64,000 nt of DNA, from the NCBI RefSeq assembly GCF_963966145.1, contig NC_091054.1:1178001-1242000 (forward strand), written 5' to 3'. The stretch's first letter is position 1. Every line of letters starts with the position of its first letter. The stretch comes from Tenebrio molitor. Lineage: Eukaryota; Arthropoda; Insecta; Coleoptera; Tenebrionidae. Under the pieces are notes generated by a model. The model ran no database searches and was not told the origin of the DNA. It worked only from the letters and a program-made list of their open reading frames with translations. Below are positions 34,401-46,143 of this stretch, piece after piece. The translations under genes and the position numbers were made by a program.

Positions 34401-37025
34401 ATCGATTATCCAAAACCTGGAATCGCATTCGTTTCTCAACTTCTTCAACAACGTCGTCTTGCCCATACCGGGATCGGCGCATAAAATATTCACTGGTCCG
34501 GTTAGACGATGAATTTGATTTTCCTTTATAGATATGATTAGAAAATCGTAGTATTTGGAAATTCTTAAATACACTACAGATTTATTGTCACTTTTTTCTG
34601 AAACATCTTGGAGTAATTGCTCCGAACATTCTTCATTCGTCAATATGATTGTTGGTTCGTTTGAAATTTGTGTAGACTTCAAATAATCGTGAACATCGAC
34701 GACTTTAATTTTGCGCTTACGAATTTCATTTTGTATCATTTCCATTTCTCTGTCGAATTTGACAACGGCTAAGTTGTTCTCAAAAAATGTATCATCCAAA
34801 AATGCATCGATTTTTTTAACTTTGAAACAAACTTCTCTGTTTATATAAAATGATGGAAGACGACTCTTTGTTGCTTGTCCGATTAAAAATTTTCCCTTTA
34901 ACATTTGAAGTACTTCTTTTGCTCCGACGTGTTGACAAATTTCTTTACAGGAATCGATCAGTACTTCTAGTGTCGTCTCTTTCCTGCCCTGCAGAGATAG
35001 GCGACATGTCCGAGTGACCTCGGTGTATAATTGATCATTACTCCGTAAGTGGTTCACATTTTCGAAAATTCGAAATCTTGACAGTCTAGCCGATTGAATT
35101 CCTTGACCCACCACGATAAATTTTATTTTGCTTCCTATTTGATGTAGTTCCATTATTTTGTAAATCAACTCTTCCGAAGTTTCATTGAATTTGACGATGA
35201 TTGGTTTTTCGAAAAGATACTGCAATACCTTCAGTTTGACTTCATTTTCTAATTCTGTTACGGATTTATCAATTATTTTCATTTCTTTCGCTAGACGCAT
35301 TATGCTTTCATCATCTGATGCATCGGGTGCAATGTTGTACAGTTCTTTATAAGTTTTCAACTTTCCCTCAATTCCTTCTTCCGGATTAAAATCATCTGTT
35401 AAATTTTCCTTAAAATGATCGAAAGAATCATTTACCAAAGTCACGTCGAATTCTTTAATGACTTTTTCAAATAATTTTAATTTCTCATTTTGGCCAACGG
35501 GAAAATAACGATCTGATATAATGAATGGCGACAGAAAAATGTCGATAAGATGAACATTCACTGTCGCTTTGTCAATTTTTTTATTTGTAAAACTTTCTTG
35601 ATGCCATTTTCTGAACAAATCCAGAAATTTCGGAACTACGTGTATGGTATCGATTTGCAAAATTTCGGCCATATCGAGTTCAATATCTTTAAAATATTTC
35701 TGACAAACGAAAAGTCGAAATCGTGAAAAAAATATTTCGTAGTCTGATTTCGTTATTTTTTTATCTTCAGGAGTTTTATCGTTGACTTCGAATCTGTACA
35801 CGTTTCCTCCACCGGAACTCGTATTAAAAAACATATTTCCATCACAACAGTCGTCTTGGATCATCGTGAATTTTGTCACTTCTGCTGTCCGTTTAGGATC
35901 GAATTTGGCGTTCGTGTAGAGAATAAACTGACGTCGTTTGTCCACGTCGCTCAAACGTTTAAATGCTTCACAATATTTCTTCAAACTGAAATCGCCTTTT
36001 TCAGTTTCGAAAGTTTCAGGCGACAATTGCTTTTTTTTGTCGTTTTTATGTTTCAGTTGTATCGCAAAAGAAACTTGCGTCTCGTTTTTTGTAACATCAA
36101 TTACGACGTCGTCCAAATTTCCCATATTTTCGACGTTACTTTGAATCTGGAAATCTTCAATATCTTCTTTGTTGAGTTTTAATGCGAAGTATGCCGGAAT
36201 CAGTACTTCGTACTCGATTCCGAAACCAGGTGTGTTCTACAAGAGAGAATTTTTTAACGTTCGATGGGTAAAGATTCTCGATATTTAAAAAAAGCATTAA
36301 TCAAGGTTTAAAAATGAATTTTCAAAATTGCAGTTAACTCCAAAGAGTCGAAGTAGAAATGTCGAATTCGTGAGTTCCTTCACGTTTCTGTTAAAATGTT
36401 TAAATAAAAAACAAAAGTATTGAATTCATGCAAAAATATTGAGAATGTGATGAAAATTAACAAGATTTAAGCACATACTCGTACATGTAATATGTAATTG
36501 TAGGCCCAACTACATAAACTTAGCAATATCAATATAATTTACTAGATTTCATGACATTATTTGAAATTCTACTTTATGACAGACGCAGTACTTGTTTGAT
36601 GATCCTTAAATAAGTTTTGATAAAATAAGTAATTTATGATTCATTTGAATCCAAGTTATCAATAAATGTCATTGTTAGATTTATGTAGAAATTAAATTCC
36701 AGACGAACAATATCCACTGACAAGCGCTGGAATGCTTTCGATCTTTCGTTCAGTAAAATTAATAATTTACATAATATTAATATGAATTATTTAAATTTTA
36801 ATTAATTTAAAAAATATCATAACACTGCTGCACATTTTTTTACAATTTCCTATACGCTATTGATTGAAAACTTTAAAATTAAGAACAAATATTATAGAGA
36901 AAGAGGACGTAAAATTAAAAAGAAAAACACAAAAGTTAATCAAAACATCGATTTCTGTTTAACATTGGAACTCCAAATTTCTAAATAACGTAAATTTAAT
37001 GAAAAATTCTTACCTTAGATGCCAT
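31467..37025 (-). CDS. NLR-like protein: nuclease-like domain, NACHT, 13 tandem ankyrins (unit 2)
   Basis: It has the same two-exon structure as the unit 1 gene: 37025-37014 (Met-Ala-Ser-Lys, donor gtaaga) and 36236-31467, about 1593 residues. The N-terminal nuclease-like region and NACHT are almost identical to unit 1, with a handful of substitutions (for example YFPVGQ for YFSIGQ, RKNLK for RKYLK). The stretch beyond the first ankyrins instead shares changes with unit 3 (KIFLPDVYMK, CLGHG). Walker A and B are intact. The repeat array is the shortest, with 13 units, and has its own repeat types such as CASGFGDLQT and ASASGNLET. The frame is fully open despite heavy decay around it. The role is inferred as for unit 1. 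Confidence 0.85.
31485..32771 (-). repeat. 99-bp coding minisatellite, 13 ankyrin units (unit 2)
   Basis: Thirteen head-to-tail units. Two repeat types, GFGDLQTVE and GFGNLETVA, alternate several times, so the local higher-order period is 198 bp. The final repeat (AYQRGYLET) is of a type otherwise found only in unit 3. Confidence 0.92.
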
Positions 37026-37384
37026 TGTTCAATAAAATTGAAATCGTTAGTCCAGGGAAAGCAACAATGGAATCGCCCAAGAAAAACTAATTAAGTTTTT
37101 GGGCTTGCAGTTCACTGAAACGAAAATTAAACTGAGAAATGATGAATATAACTTTATCGTTGATGCATACAGGGCCTTTCACAACTCGCGTCCCAAAGCA
37201 AAAGAGGGAACACGAGATCGCATTTGGATGTGTAATTGTGAAGAAAAAAAATCTAGCATAAAAGATATTCTAGAAAAGACAACTTAAAGTGGACTAATCA
37301 GAGATCTAGACCTTCAAGGTGTGTTTTCCGTAATTTTACGTTACTAGGATTTCATTAAAAAAAAAAAAACATTTCATAGCTATT

Positions 37385-37505
37385 AAGACAACAAGGGTTT
37401 TATAGACGATTTAAAAATCGAGATCGTAGTTTAAATCAGAGCGACCGCAGGGAGCGAGGATTTAATAGAACGAGATTTTTTAAACTATAAAACACGCGTT
37501 GTCTT
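37385..37505. repeat. Fold-back hairpin with GC-rich loop (unit 2)
   Basis: This is the copy of 16251-16371, with the same arms and the core gcgaccgcagggagcgagg. It lies within the tract that is nearly identical to unit 1. Confidence 0.6.
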
Positions 37506-37510
37506 CAAGA

Positions 37511-38204
37511 TTTTTTCTAACACTAACATCTTATCAGAAATTTTAATAAATTCAGAAATTATTCGAGGCGCGTCACAATGCGGAGGTTGCCGTGGGTACT
37601 ATGGTAATAATATCAACAAATTTGGAAAAAAACAATTTTCATCGTTGAAATGTGCCAAAACGTTCCAGAAGAAATAAGAAAAAAGGGGCAATTTGTTACC
37701 AATGAAGTCTAAAAGTGCATACGAAAAGGTGTACGTTTCGTTTCAAGGCCGGAACAATAAAAAAAGCATCACGGAGGTAACGAAAGATGTCATTTTGGCT
37801 TTTCTTGATATGGGGTAAGTGTGTAGAACTTCATTAAAAGTTAATTCACACTACGACAAGAATCATTTGAAGAAAATGTAAAGATTGCCATTTTCGATGG
37901 CCGGGCACTTGCATTGGATGAAACAGCAGAAGTTAAAGAAGAAGATGTTATAAACAAGAGCACGAAGCTAATATGGCAATTCCAATTCAATAATTGTATG
38001 TACTTTTCACTTTTGTGATAATTACTGTAAAAATGATGAATAAAATGTTACTTGAATGATGTGTGTGAGCGTATTTTATGGCTCTATAAGATACGTTGCT
38101 ATTGACGACGTGTCTTATAGAGACAAGCGTATTTTATGGGAAACATAAGGTGTGAGCTCAAATGCACCATGGAAACAGTATAAGATATTAGTGTTAGAAA
38201 AAAA
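37511..38204 (+). mobile_element. TIR element carrying a Crypton-like first exon (unit 2)
   Basis: This is the copy of 16375-17068. The A-run that breaks the frame in unit 1 is correct here (NNKKSITEVTKDVILAFLDM, then a gtaagt donor), but an extra A earlier shifts the start region. The two copies carry different lesions. Confidence 0.65.
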
Positions 38205-41200
38205 CTAATAAACAAATTAAATAATACTTTTCAATTACGTGATCCTTTCTCGATATTATCTGCAAATAAGTACTTTATTGATAAGCTATCTATTTTTAGA
38301 CCATTTTGTAACAAAAAAGTTTGTATAATGTTGACACCCTTTTTTCGAGTATTGCTTAAGATAAACAATTATTGATATCAAAATCTGATCCTCTTATTAA
38401 CCGTTGGACTCAAATGAAGTATTTTTTGTTTTTGAAGATTTTCAAATGTTTCAAAGTTTTTTCGATTAATAATAAACTTCTTCATTAAGCCACGTATAAC
38501 TCAATTATTTTTCAAACATCCCTCGTATAATACGATTGTTTCAAATCATAATCCTAATATCGTGCGTTCATTTAAATTAATCCTCAAAGTAGGCGTTGAA
38601 AAGTCGATTGTGCACGCACTATACGGATTACGGATCAACTGTTTAAATCTTTTTACACAAGTGGTGCGTTCACAATCGACTCTCCAACGCCAAGTTTGAT
38701 GATAAATTTAATCAGCAAACAGTAACAGACTCCAACTTATTTCACTAGCCATTAGCTTCTAGCTTAATTAATCTCTTAAAAAATATTTATCTCGTTTATA
38801 GAAAATATGTAATTATTAACTTATCTATTTGAAACTGTTCCAAGAAATTGGCCAATTAAGTTTTTCCTTATATCATGCTCTCAAATAAACACTCAAAGTA
38901 TCTACCGTGCGATCAACAAATACTTAGATAAGGGGCAGCTATGACTTTGACAATGTCAGATTTTTCGTATCTTTGATAACTTTAACTAAAACGTTAAACA
39001 ACTGTCACTAGGAATGAAATTTTAACGCAAAAATCATTTTTACTTCAGAACATAAAAGATTCATCATTGGATCTTACTTTCTAATGGTGTCTTCAAGCAC
39101 GGAGAATCAATATACAGCGCTGTTGCCTGTTTGGCCGAGTTTCGGCAAAATTTTTCAAATTTTGCCTTCTTGGAGGCAGATTTTTTGAGTGGTCTGAGAA
39201 ATGCGGTTATAACTTATGACATATCATATAACATAAGAAAGGGGCTGGGAGGCCAACAGTACGTACCCCAGATGCCACAGCAAATCGAAAAATTGTTTTT
39301 ATTTAAATAGAGTTTATCCTCTAGCAGACGTACGTCCAAAATCTCAGGGGTTTCTTTGGTCTAAATAAGTGTTGATCGCACGGTATTTAATACAGTGTAA
39401 CATTTAAAAGCTCGTAGAAAAAAAGGTTGTATGACATTCATGTGAAAAATGCTGTTAAGGCACTGCATAAATTGAACACTTTTAAGTTAAAATGTCTAAA
39501 TTTTTAGACTACAACTGTAGGTATAGTCTTTGCCAAAACCAAATAACCACCAACAATGCATTCTACCCAGAAAATCAACCGGCAACGTTGTGTACTTGGA
39601 TTTGATTGGTCTAGCACCCTAGTAATATCAAAATTGCCATTATACACTTAGTGTAATTTTGTTTTCACCAACTTAATTCAACAGGTGGTGGTTAGTTGGG
39701 TTTGGCACGGCCTATATATGTAAGCGAAATAAAAAATATATTACCTCAGTGTAGAGGATTGAAGAAAACTGAAAACACGCAATCTAGGCAGGGCAACAAG
39801 AAGCAGTGACAGACGCCAACTTATTTCACTAGCCAATAGCTTCTAAACCCGTGAGGCCATCTGGAGCCGCCGTCGGCGCAGATCTTAATGTAGGAGCAAA
39901 TACTCCAGCGAGTCTATTTTATCACCGATTTTTTTTTATCTCGGTTATCTAAAGTATGCAGTCATCATTTTATTTATTTGAAACTATAGTCCTTTTTTTT
40001 AAACAATTGCCTATGTCAAGATTCCCTCACAGACCAGGCGGTACCACCCTAAAACCTTTCGTTTCGGAACAGCTCTATCGTAAAATCTTTTTCATTTAAA
40101 ATTTTGAAGTGGGATTTCCTACTTGTACAGGGTGTATCTGAAATACGTGTGTTAATTTTAATCAATAGAAAAACTCGCCAATTCATGAAACTTTTCTCTA
40201 TAACATTTTTACGAAAAAGCATTACAAATTGATTTAAAAATTGGAATAAATTAGCCCATGGATAAAAGTGAAAATTTTCTGTTATGATAGAAACGGGGCC
40301 TTGTTAAAAAGTTACATTGTTATAGTAAAAATTAAATAATTAAAAACTGAGGGGAAACAAATCTTGGAATACTTTTGTAAATTTTGCAAAATATTATAGA
40401 AAAAAGTTTCAAAAATTGGCGAGTTCTTTCACTGGTTAAAATTAACACATGTATTTCAGACACACCCTGTATGCATTGTTCTTTCAGATTCAGATTTAAT
40501 TAACATCTGACGCTATTTCTTTTGTAAGAAAAAACCGACAGTTTTCCTGTTTTTTTTAATGCTACATGGTTTAATTTACATTCAAATGATGATCAAAGAG
40601 AGGTCATGTAGGTATCTGAAGAAAATGTCAAAGTATACGAACTAAAAGGTTGACCTGGGTTTATAAATGAGCGAGAAAATCACGGCCTGCTCGAACACCT
40701 ATATTATTTGAACGCTCGTTACATATTTTCGCCATTATGATTTGTTTTAGATCCAACAAATTCCATTAGAAAAACTAAAATTACACTATGAAAAAGTCTT
40801 TTGTCCATTAATATGTTCACTGGTAAATTTAAAACAAGCTTCTCTATTTTCCTTAGAGATCAATGATGTGAAAATCTTCTGGCGTTTTCGTCCAAGTCCA
40901 TTATCTGACATTATTTATGGTAGCAATATGTACAATTTATTATCTGCTATTTTTGAATTTACCGCTATGATTAGTATAACTTAGTCTGGGCTGCATAGAA
41001 GATTCAAAAGGTTGCACGCTAAATGTTTTCGGCACAAATTTAAAAGTAGTTGTGACATCAGTTGCGCAAACATCTTCACATCAAAATTGCTGACATACAA
41101 TTGACATTTTACGTTGCCAACCTAATAAGAATAACCATCAGCCACTTAGTTGTTTGATGGTTATTCTATACATTTACTACAAACTAATAGATTGGCGGAC

Positions 41201-42389
41201 GAGAAGTGGATTGTTTGCAAATTATATCTTCTGACGTAGGACTTGGTCAAAAACATATGTCGCAATTACGATATTCTTGATTCATAAATGAATTCCTTTT
41301 TCTATACCAAATGTTAAAGTGTGCTTTTATCTATTCAAATCAAAAGGACAAGTAGCATTTTAACCGCAAGGGTAGATAAAATGGTACTTTATCAGCAAGG
41401 ATAGATAAAGTGATTTATTTTTTTTATTACCTTAACAACGCTCATACCACCGAGATTTTAAAATGTAATTTACTATTTTTTTATTGCCCTAACAACGCTC
41501 ATACTAACGAGATTTTAAAACCTGACACGATTAGTAGGTAATGATTTAACAAAATATGTTTTAATAAAATACAAATGCTATAAAAAAAAATAGAAAATTA
41601 TACACGACGATAAAATTTAATTATCTTCTAGAGCGTAATTAGCGTCGAGACGTTGGTCGAGGGGGGTTGAAAAATTAGCACGTAAAACCCTATGGCCAGT
41701 CTTAAAAAAACTCACTGTATATCCTTCAAGCAGTTACATTTTTGCCCTGAAATTATGCTCTAAATAATGTATTCTAGTGCATTTTGTAGTGCTGGGTTAA
41801 TTTAATACAATTTAAAATCTCCCAGTCACTCGCTGGACAAAGTATAACATTATCTTCCAAACTAATAATGGTGTTATTTACTTTATGTTTTATGCATTTA
41901 AAAAAAAACGATTCTTATGAAAATAAACAAGATGGTATAGATACCAAGAGATGCTTCATTAAAAAAATCATGAAATATGGTTTGCCTTTGATACATTCCT
42001 GTAGAGAACTAAGATTTTTTCTATTGGAATTTTATTGCTATCTCAATTAGATTTCGAGATATAAGCGAAAAACAAAATGACCTCAATTTTCATTTAAGTA
42101 ATTTAATCTTTTAAACACGTGTCTGATCAGATAGATAATTTTTTGTAAGTGTTTATGAAAATATGAAGCTGTCAAGTATCAAAAACATCAAATGAGATCT
42201 AGCGATGTGTAAACATGATGTCAGAAGTATTTTTATTATAAACGCAATTATACCGAATTGAAACATGTAAATCCAATGCAGTAACTCTCAAACATAGAAA
42301 GTTGGTTGCTTGTTAGCCAAATTAAAAAATAAATTCGTTTTAGAACCACGCACTCCGATGCCGATCAGTACTAGATTGAGGCAATGTAC
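38205..42389. other. Spacer without intact gene (unit 2)
   Basis: It contains a block at 38968-39425 shared with unit 3 but not unit 1. That block is the counterpart of the 61304 open frame, shifted here by a 14-base loss near 39286. It also holds a MITE at 40126, an inverted micro-segment at 41140-41155 and a block of about 180 bp at 41746-41925 missing from unit 1. No gene is recognised. Confidence 0.45.
40126..40471. mobile_element. MITE with tacagggtgt ends (unit 2)
   Basis: The ends tacagggtgtatctgaaata and, inverted, tacagggtgtgtctgaaata continue in both arms to aactcgccaatt. It is about 346 bp and non-coding. Members also occur at 18718 and 62313. Confidence 0.75.
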
Positions 42390-42751
42390 TATGACGGCCA
42401 AAAAATTTTGGCCGTCATTGTCTGTCAATTCAAAAAAAAAATTGTAACCCGTACTTTATTGTCATCATGATTACCGTCTTGACTATGAACGTTATTTTTT
42501 GGGTGGTAAATTTCAAAACTCAAAATTATTTTGTCATTTCTACTACACAGAACGTTTACCTCAGGTTATCCATGTACGATTGCTTTAATTTTGTTTATTC
42601 ATGCCAGATTTTTGGAATATCTGAGCTTCAAACAGTTTAAATTGATTGTCAAAATGACAAGAATCGAAAGTGGGGTTACGATTCCTAAAGGTTTATTTAC
42701 ACTTTACTTGAATGTCGAGAAAGTGACGGCCAAAATTTTTTGGCCGCCATA
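42390..42751. mobile_element. MITE with palindromic TIRs and GTAC target duplication
   Basis: The ends tatgacggccaaaaaatttt and, at the right, ggccgccata are 28-bp inverted repeats with one mismatch. Each end is itself a near-palindrome around aaaattt. GTAC flanks both sides (42386-42389 and 42752-42755), while the empty site in unit 1 (near 21720) has a single gtac. The 362-bp body has no recognised coding. Confidence 0.85.
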
Positions 42752-42988
42752 GTACCACAACTGCGGCTGAATAAAGTAATTTTAATATCATTATTAGGCA
42801 TTCACGATCTTTTTGGGACCGAATTGGCTATGATTTTTTCTTTTCATGTTGGACTAACTGATTCACTGATGCAACGGATGCAATATTTTTTTTCTGTTAG
42901 TGTCTGTTCGACATTTTCTTGCCACCGCATTGCCAGATTTATTATTTTAATATTCGTATGAAACTAAATGATTTATTAAGTGTGTAAT

Positions 42989-43123
42989 TAGTATATTGTT
43001 ATATAAGTGAGGAAAGGGATGCATTGCTAAACGAGAATGAGAATTGGATCACGAGCGATAGCGAGTTGATCTAATCATTCGAGTTTTGCAATAGACCTTT
43101 CCTCACGTATGTAACATACTATT
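42989..43123. repeat. Fold-back hairpin with GC-rich loop (unit 2)
   Basis: This is the copy of 21961-22094, with the core gagcgatagcgag and a few substitutions. Confidence 0.6.
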
Positions 43124-43312
43124 TTTTCCAACGTCAAGAGTTTTTCGGTTTATCTTGCATTGGTATTATCAATTTATTATTTTATACAAGTCAACATAGA
43201 AGTAAAATTTAAAATTTGAAAATCACGTTTCCATGCTCACAGTAAACAATAAAATTTAATTTATTGAATGTCAAGCCGTTTTTTCCAAAACTAAAGAAGA
43301 ATTGAAATAGTG

Positions 43313-43604
43313 ATGGAAGTTGATAGTGATGAAGATTTACCAAATACTCCACCAGAAGTAAAAGAAGCAGCGAACTTGGTAACTTTGGAGTTTGTTACCT
43401 CTCAAATCGCGAGCACGCTATGAAAGGGAATATGATATGTTCATGAGATGGAGACAAGAAAAAAAAATTAAAAGCTTTTCAGAGTCGGTAGTTTTGGGAA
43501 GTGATTTACTTTCCTTACATGTGATACAAACGCCTACTTTCCTCTTTAAATTGAGTGATGGAAATGTCATTTTCAGACTTGACGTTGGAAAAACATTGTT
43601 ATAG
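43313..43604 (+). pseudogene. Crypton remnant, internal deletion (unit 2)
   Basis: Only the first part of exon 1 remains. After gagtcggtagttttggg the sequence jumps to what in unit 1 is the 3' flank (24107), removing about 1.1 kb including the whole catalytic exon. An extra T near 43391 shifts the frame as well. The A-run that is short in unit 1 has the correct length here. Confidence 0.85.
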
Positions 43605-43619
43605 CAATAGGTAACTAAA

Positions 43620-43815
43620 GGCCGGTTTCACCAACGTCAATTAAAGTTAACTGTAGGTTAAAATGCTTCGTTACGTTAGTTACCTATTGTTGTAACAATG
43701 TTTTCGTATATTTTAACCTACACTTAACTTTAAATGGCGTTGGTGAAACCGGCCCTAAATTAACGAAATTTTTAACCTACAGTTAACTTTAACTGGCGTT
43801 GGTGAAACCGACCCT
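43620..43815. mobile_element. MITE with ggccggtttcaccaacg ends (unit 2)
   Basis: This is the copy of 24220-24420, with cleaner arms (ggccggtttcaccaacgtca against gcgttggtgaaaccggccct). The right arm is duplicated in the same way, so that duplication predates unit 1/2 divergence. Confidence 0.7.
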
Positions 43816-44597
43816 AAGACAGGTAAATATACATGATGTAAACTTTATTTCGTATTAATGGTTATTCTACTGATAATTTCAAAATGATTTTCCGCACACT
43901 TGTAGCTTACTTCTTTTTTTCAGGTTTTGGTGGGTTTTTTTCCAAGAAACACACACACAATAGCCCCAAAAGGTGAATTTATGGGCAGCAATTTTGGGAG
44001 TCCATATAACTGGACCATTTTTATTTATTATATCTAATTTTATTAATTTTATTATTCGATCATTTTAGAGACCGATTAGCTTAGCGGCTTTTAGCAAACA
44101 GTTTGAGCATTTAAAACAGCAAAATATTTGTCCACCTCTTTAGATTAAAATTTACAATTTAGGTTCTGGTGCCCAGTTGCACCACACTATTTAATATTAC
44201 TTAAAAGGTTATTAATTTTTAACATTGTTTAAAATTTCATTTTACGTTGCACCGCACCTTAAAAACAATTTAATTATTATTAAATTTAAATAGCCAAATT
44301 TGGTTATTTAAATTAGTATTAAAATATAAGTTGACGTATATGACAGTATAATAAATTACGTAAATCTAATTTTTTTACTTTGCGTTCGTACTGATGCTAT
44401 TACGATACTGTTTTGCGTATCGTAATAGGAAAAGGCGTGATATAATAATAATACTAAAAATAGTGAAATTTAATTTTTTAATTTTGACGGATACTGTGGT
44501 TTAGCGGCAGACCGCAGACGTGACCTTGGGTGGAATCCTTCAACTTTAACGGTTTTAAATTTTAAATTATTTTTTTTCATTGAAAAAGTGACGGAAG

Positions 44598-44752
44598 TAG
44601 AAAAAATATTGTATGACATCTCGTTTGTAAGGCATTTTATCGCACTTACTCCTTTAGGGCACTCCTCGCTACGCTCGTCGTGCTCTAAAACCTTGCGTGC
44701 GATAAAATGCTTCTTATAAGACTCGTATCATAATACATATACTATTATCCAC
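44598..44752. repeat. Fold-back hairpin with GC-rich loop
   Basis: The arms ggcattttatcgcac and gtgcgataaaatgc flank a centre with gggcactcctcgctacgctc and gtcgtgctc. The right terminus atacatatactattat contains the ATACTATT motif seen at other hairpins in the window. Confidence 0.6.
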
Positions 44753-45000
44753 AATGAATTTATTATTTGATGACGTTGATATATTTGAAGATGATTTCGA
44801 TATATTAGAAATTATCGATATCGCATTTCCTCGTTTGTGCTGTGTTAGATCTGCTCATTTTCACGATATGGATGAATTTACATTCTATAGAAGATTTTGA
44901 TTAACGAAACAAACATGTTTAAATTTATTTAGTTCCTCCTCCTGTTTTATAATGTTCTCGTCTTTCGACAGCCGCAATTTTTCTTGTTGTTTGGACTACG

Positions 45001-45288
45001 TTAAGGAAAAGTCTTCGAAGAGTTTCTTGAGTCTTGAGAAGAATTCAATTTTGAATCCCCTAATGGTAAAATACCATTAGGGGATTCAAAATTGAATTCT
45101 TGTGTAATTCTCTTCCAACATTTTTCCTTTTCTTCAACCGCAACTGCATCGGTTTTATTGTTGGAAACAATATTTTTATATTTATGCACCAAGTTTAAAA
45201 GAGTGCTTTTTTCAAAAGGGGAAAAATTTGCCCCAGGTTTCCTTTTTTTTGATGCTTCCATTGTCGAAATTTGAAATATACCACTCAA
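45001..45288 (-). pseudogene. SANT/Myb-like DNA-binding fragment of Harbinger type
   Basis: The minus-strand frame reads KKRKPGANFSPFEKSTLLNL, then VHKYKNIVSNNKTDAVAVEE and KCWKRITQEFN. This is the pattern of the Myb/SANT-like DNA-binding protein that accompanies PIF/Harbinger transposases in animals. After EFN the expected helix is lost, because the frame runs into a long perfect palindrome (45039-45101). The last 30 residues are therefore an artefact of an inverted duplication. The protein is truncated and non-functional. Confidence 0.7.
45039..45101. repeat. Perfect 30-bp inverted repeat with 3-base loop
   Basis: The arms at 45039-45068 and 45072-45101 are exact reverse complements (the inner part is cccctaatggta / taccattagggg). 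The loop is aaa. It lies inside the SANT-like frame and is not a terminal repeat of any element here. Confidence 0.9.
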
Positions 45289-45296
45289 ATTGTAAA

Positions 45297-45533
45297 TAAA
45301 CTAAGCAAAAATGAATAGGGAATTTTTCCATTTTTGAATTTTTTATATTTACAGTCTAAAATTTGTAATGAAATGTGTTAGAAATATATCAATATACACA
45401 TTAAATGTAACGTTTCAAGTACCTGTAACATTTCAAATTTATCTAGTGTTTAAGAATACGTGGGAGGATTGGGGCAATTAATTTGCTTTCTAAGAAAAAT
45501 TGTGGAATTCCCTATTCATTTTTGCCTAGTTTA
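45297..45533. mobile_element. MITE-like element inside the composite insertion
   Basis: The ends taaactaagcaaaaatgaat and inverted taaactaggcaaaaatgaat continue through agggaatt. It is about 237 bp long. No coding is seen. Confidence 0.7.
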
Positions 45534-45641
45534 TATGACGCAAAAAAATGTCACTAGGCACCCTTTTCGAATTAAAAAATCATTTACTAAAATATTAGTT
45601 AATACTCGTTCATTTTGTGATGGTGCAATAATATAATTATT

Positions 45642-45931
45642 TAGGTATTTATTAAATTTAATACTATAATGCATTCATTTTTGTAATGAAGAACTAACTG
45701 GAACTTTTTTTTTGTTAAATTTTTTTACAAAATATATGAAAATTCGACAGTTGGCAATGATTTAAAATGTCATAAAATAAAAATATTATTTTATTTTTTT
45801 TAGGTATTTATTAAATTTAATACTATAATGCATTCATTTTTGTAATGAAGAACTAACTGGAACTTTTTTTTTGTTAAATTTTTTTACAAAATATATGAAA
45901 TTTCGACAGTTGGCAATGATTTAAAATGTCA
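45642..45931 (+). repeat. Pair of 131-bp direct repeats
   Basis: 45642-45772 and 45801-45931 are identical except for one or two bases (aaaattcgac against aaatttcgac). A 28-base AT-rich spacer separates them. The near identity implies a recent duplication. Confidence 0.85.
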
Positions 45932-45954
45932 AAAATTTGTTACACAGTCTAGGA

Positions 45955-46135
45955 CTGGTTTACAAATCTATGAGGGGCATGATGACCAACTCAATAGACC
46001 GGGACCAATGGCTTAACGTGACTTCCGAATCACGAGACAGAATATAGCCTTTTTTTTATTATTTTAAATTTCGCCCTGGGTCGGAATCGAACCCGCGACC
46101 CTCGCGTCCCTGAGCCGAAACCCTTAGGCTATATT
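45955..46135 (-). mobile_element. SINE-like segment with tRNA-type B box
   Basis: On the minus strand gcgggttcgattccgaccc is a B-box/T-loop sequence, and further on cacgttaagccattggtccc resembles a conserved block found in insect SINE tails. No complete cloverleaf can be formed, so this is not a tRNA gene. Confidence 0.5.
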
Positions 46136-46143
46136 TTGCCAAA

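Noticed and set aside
44505..44560. Possible tRNA-derived A and B box pair (tggtttagcgg, gggtggaatcc)
   Set aside because: It is too short for a tRNA, the B-box match is weak and no stem pairing is evident.
46060..46136. tRNA gene on the minus strand
   Set aside because: It has a good B box but no matching acceptor and D arms. It is better explained as a SINE-like fragment.
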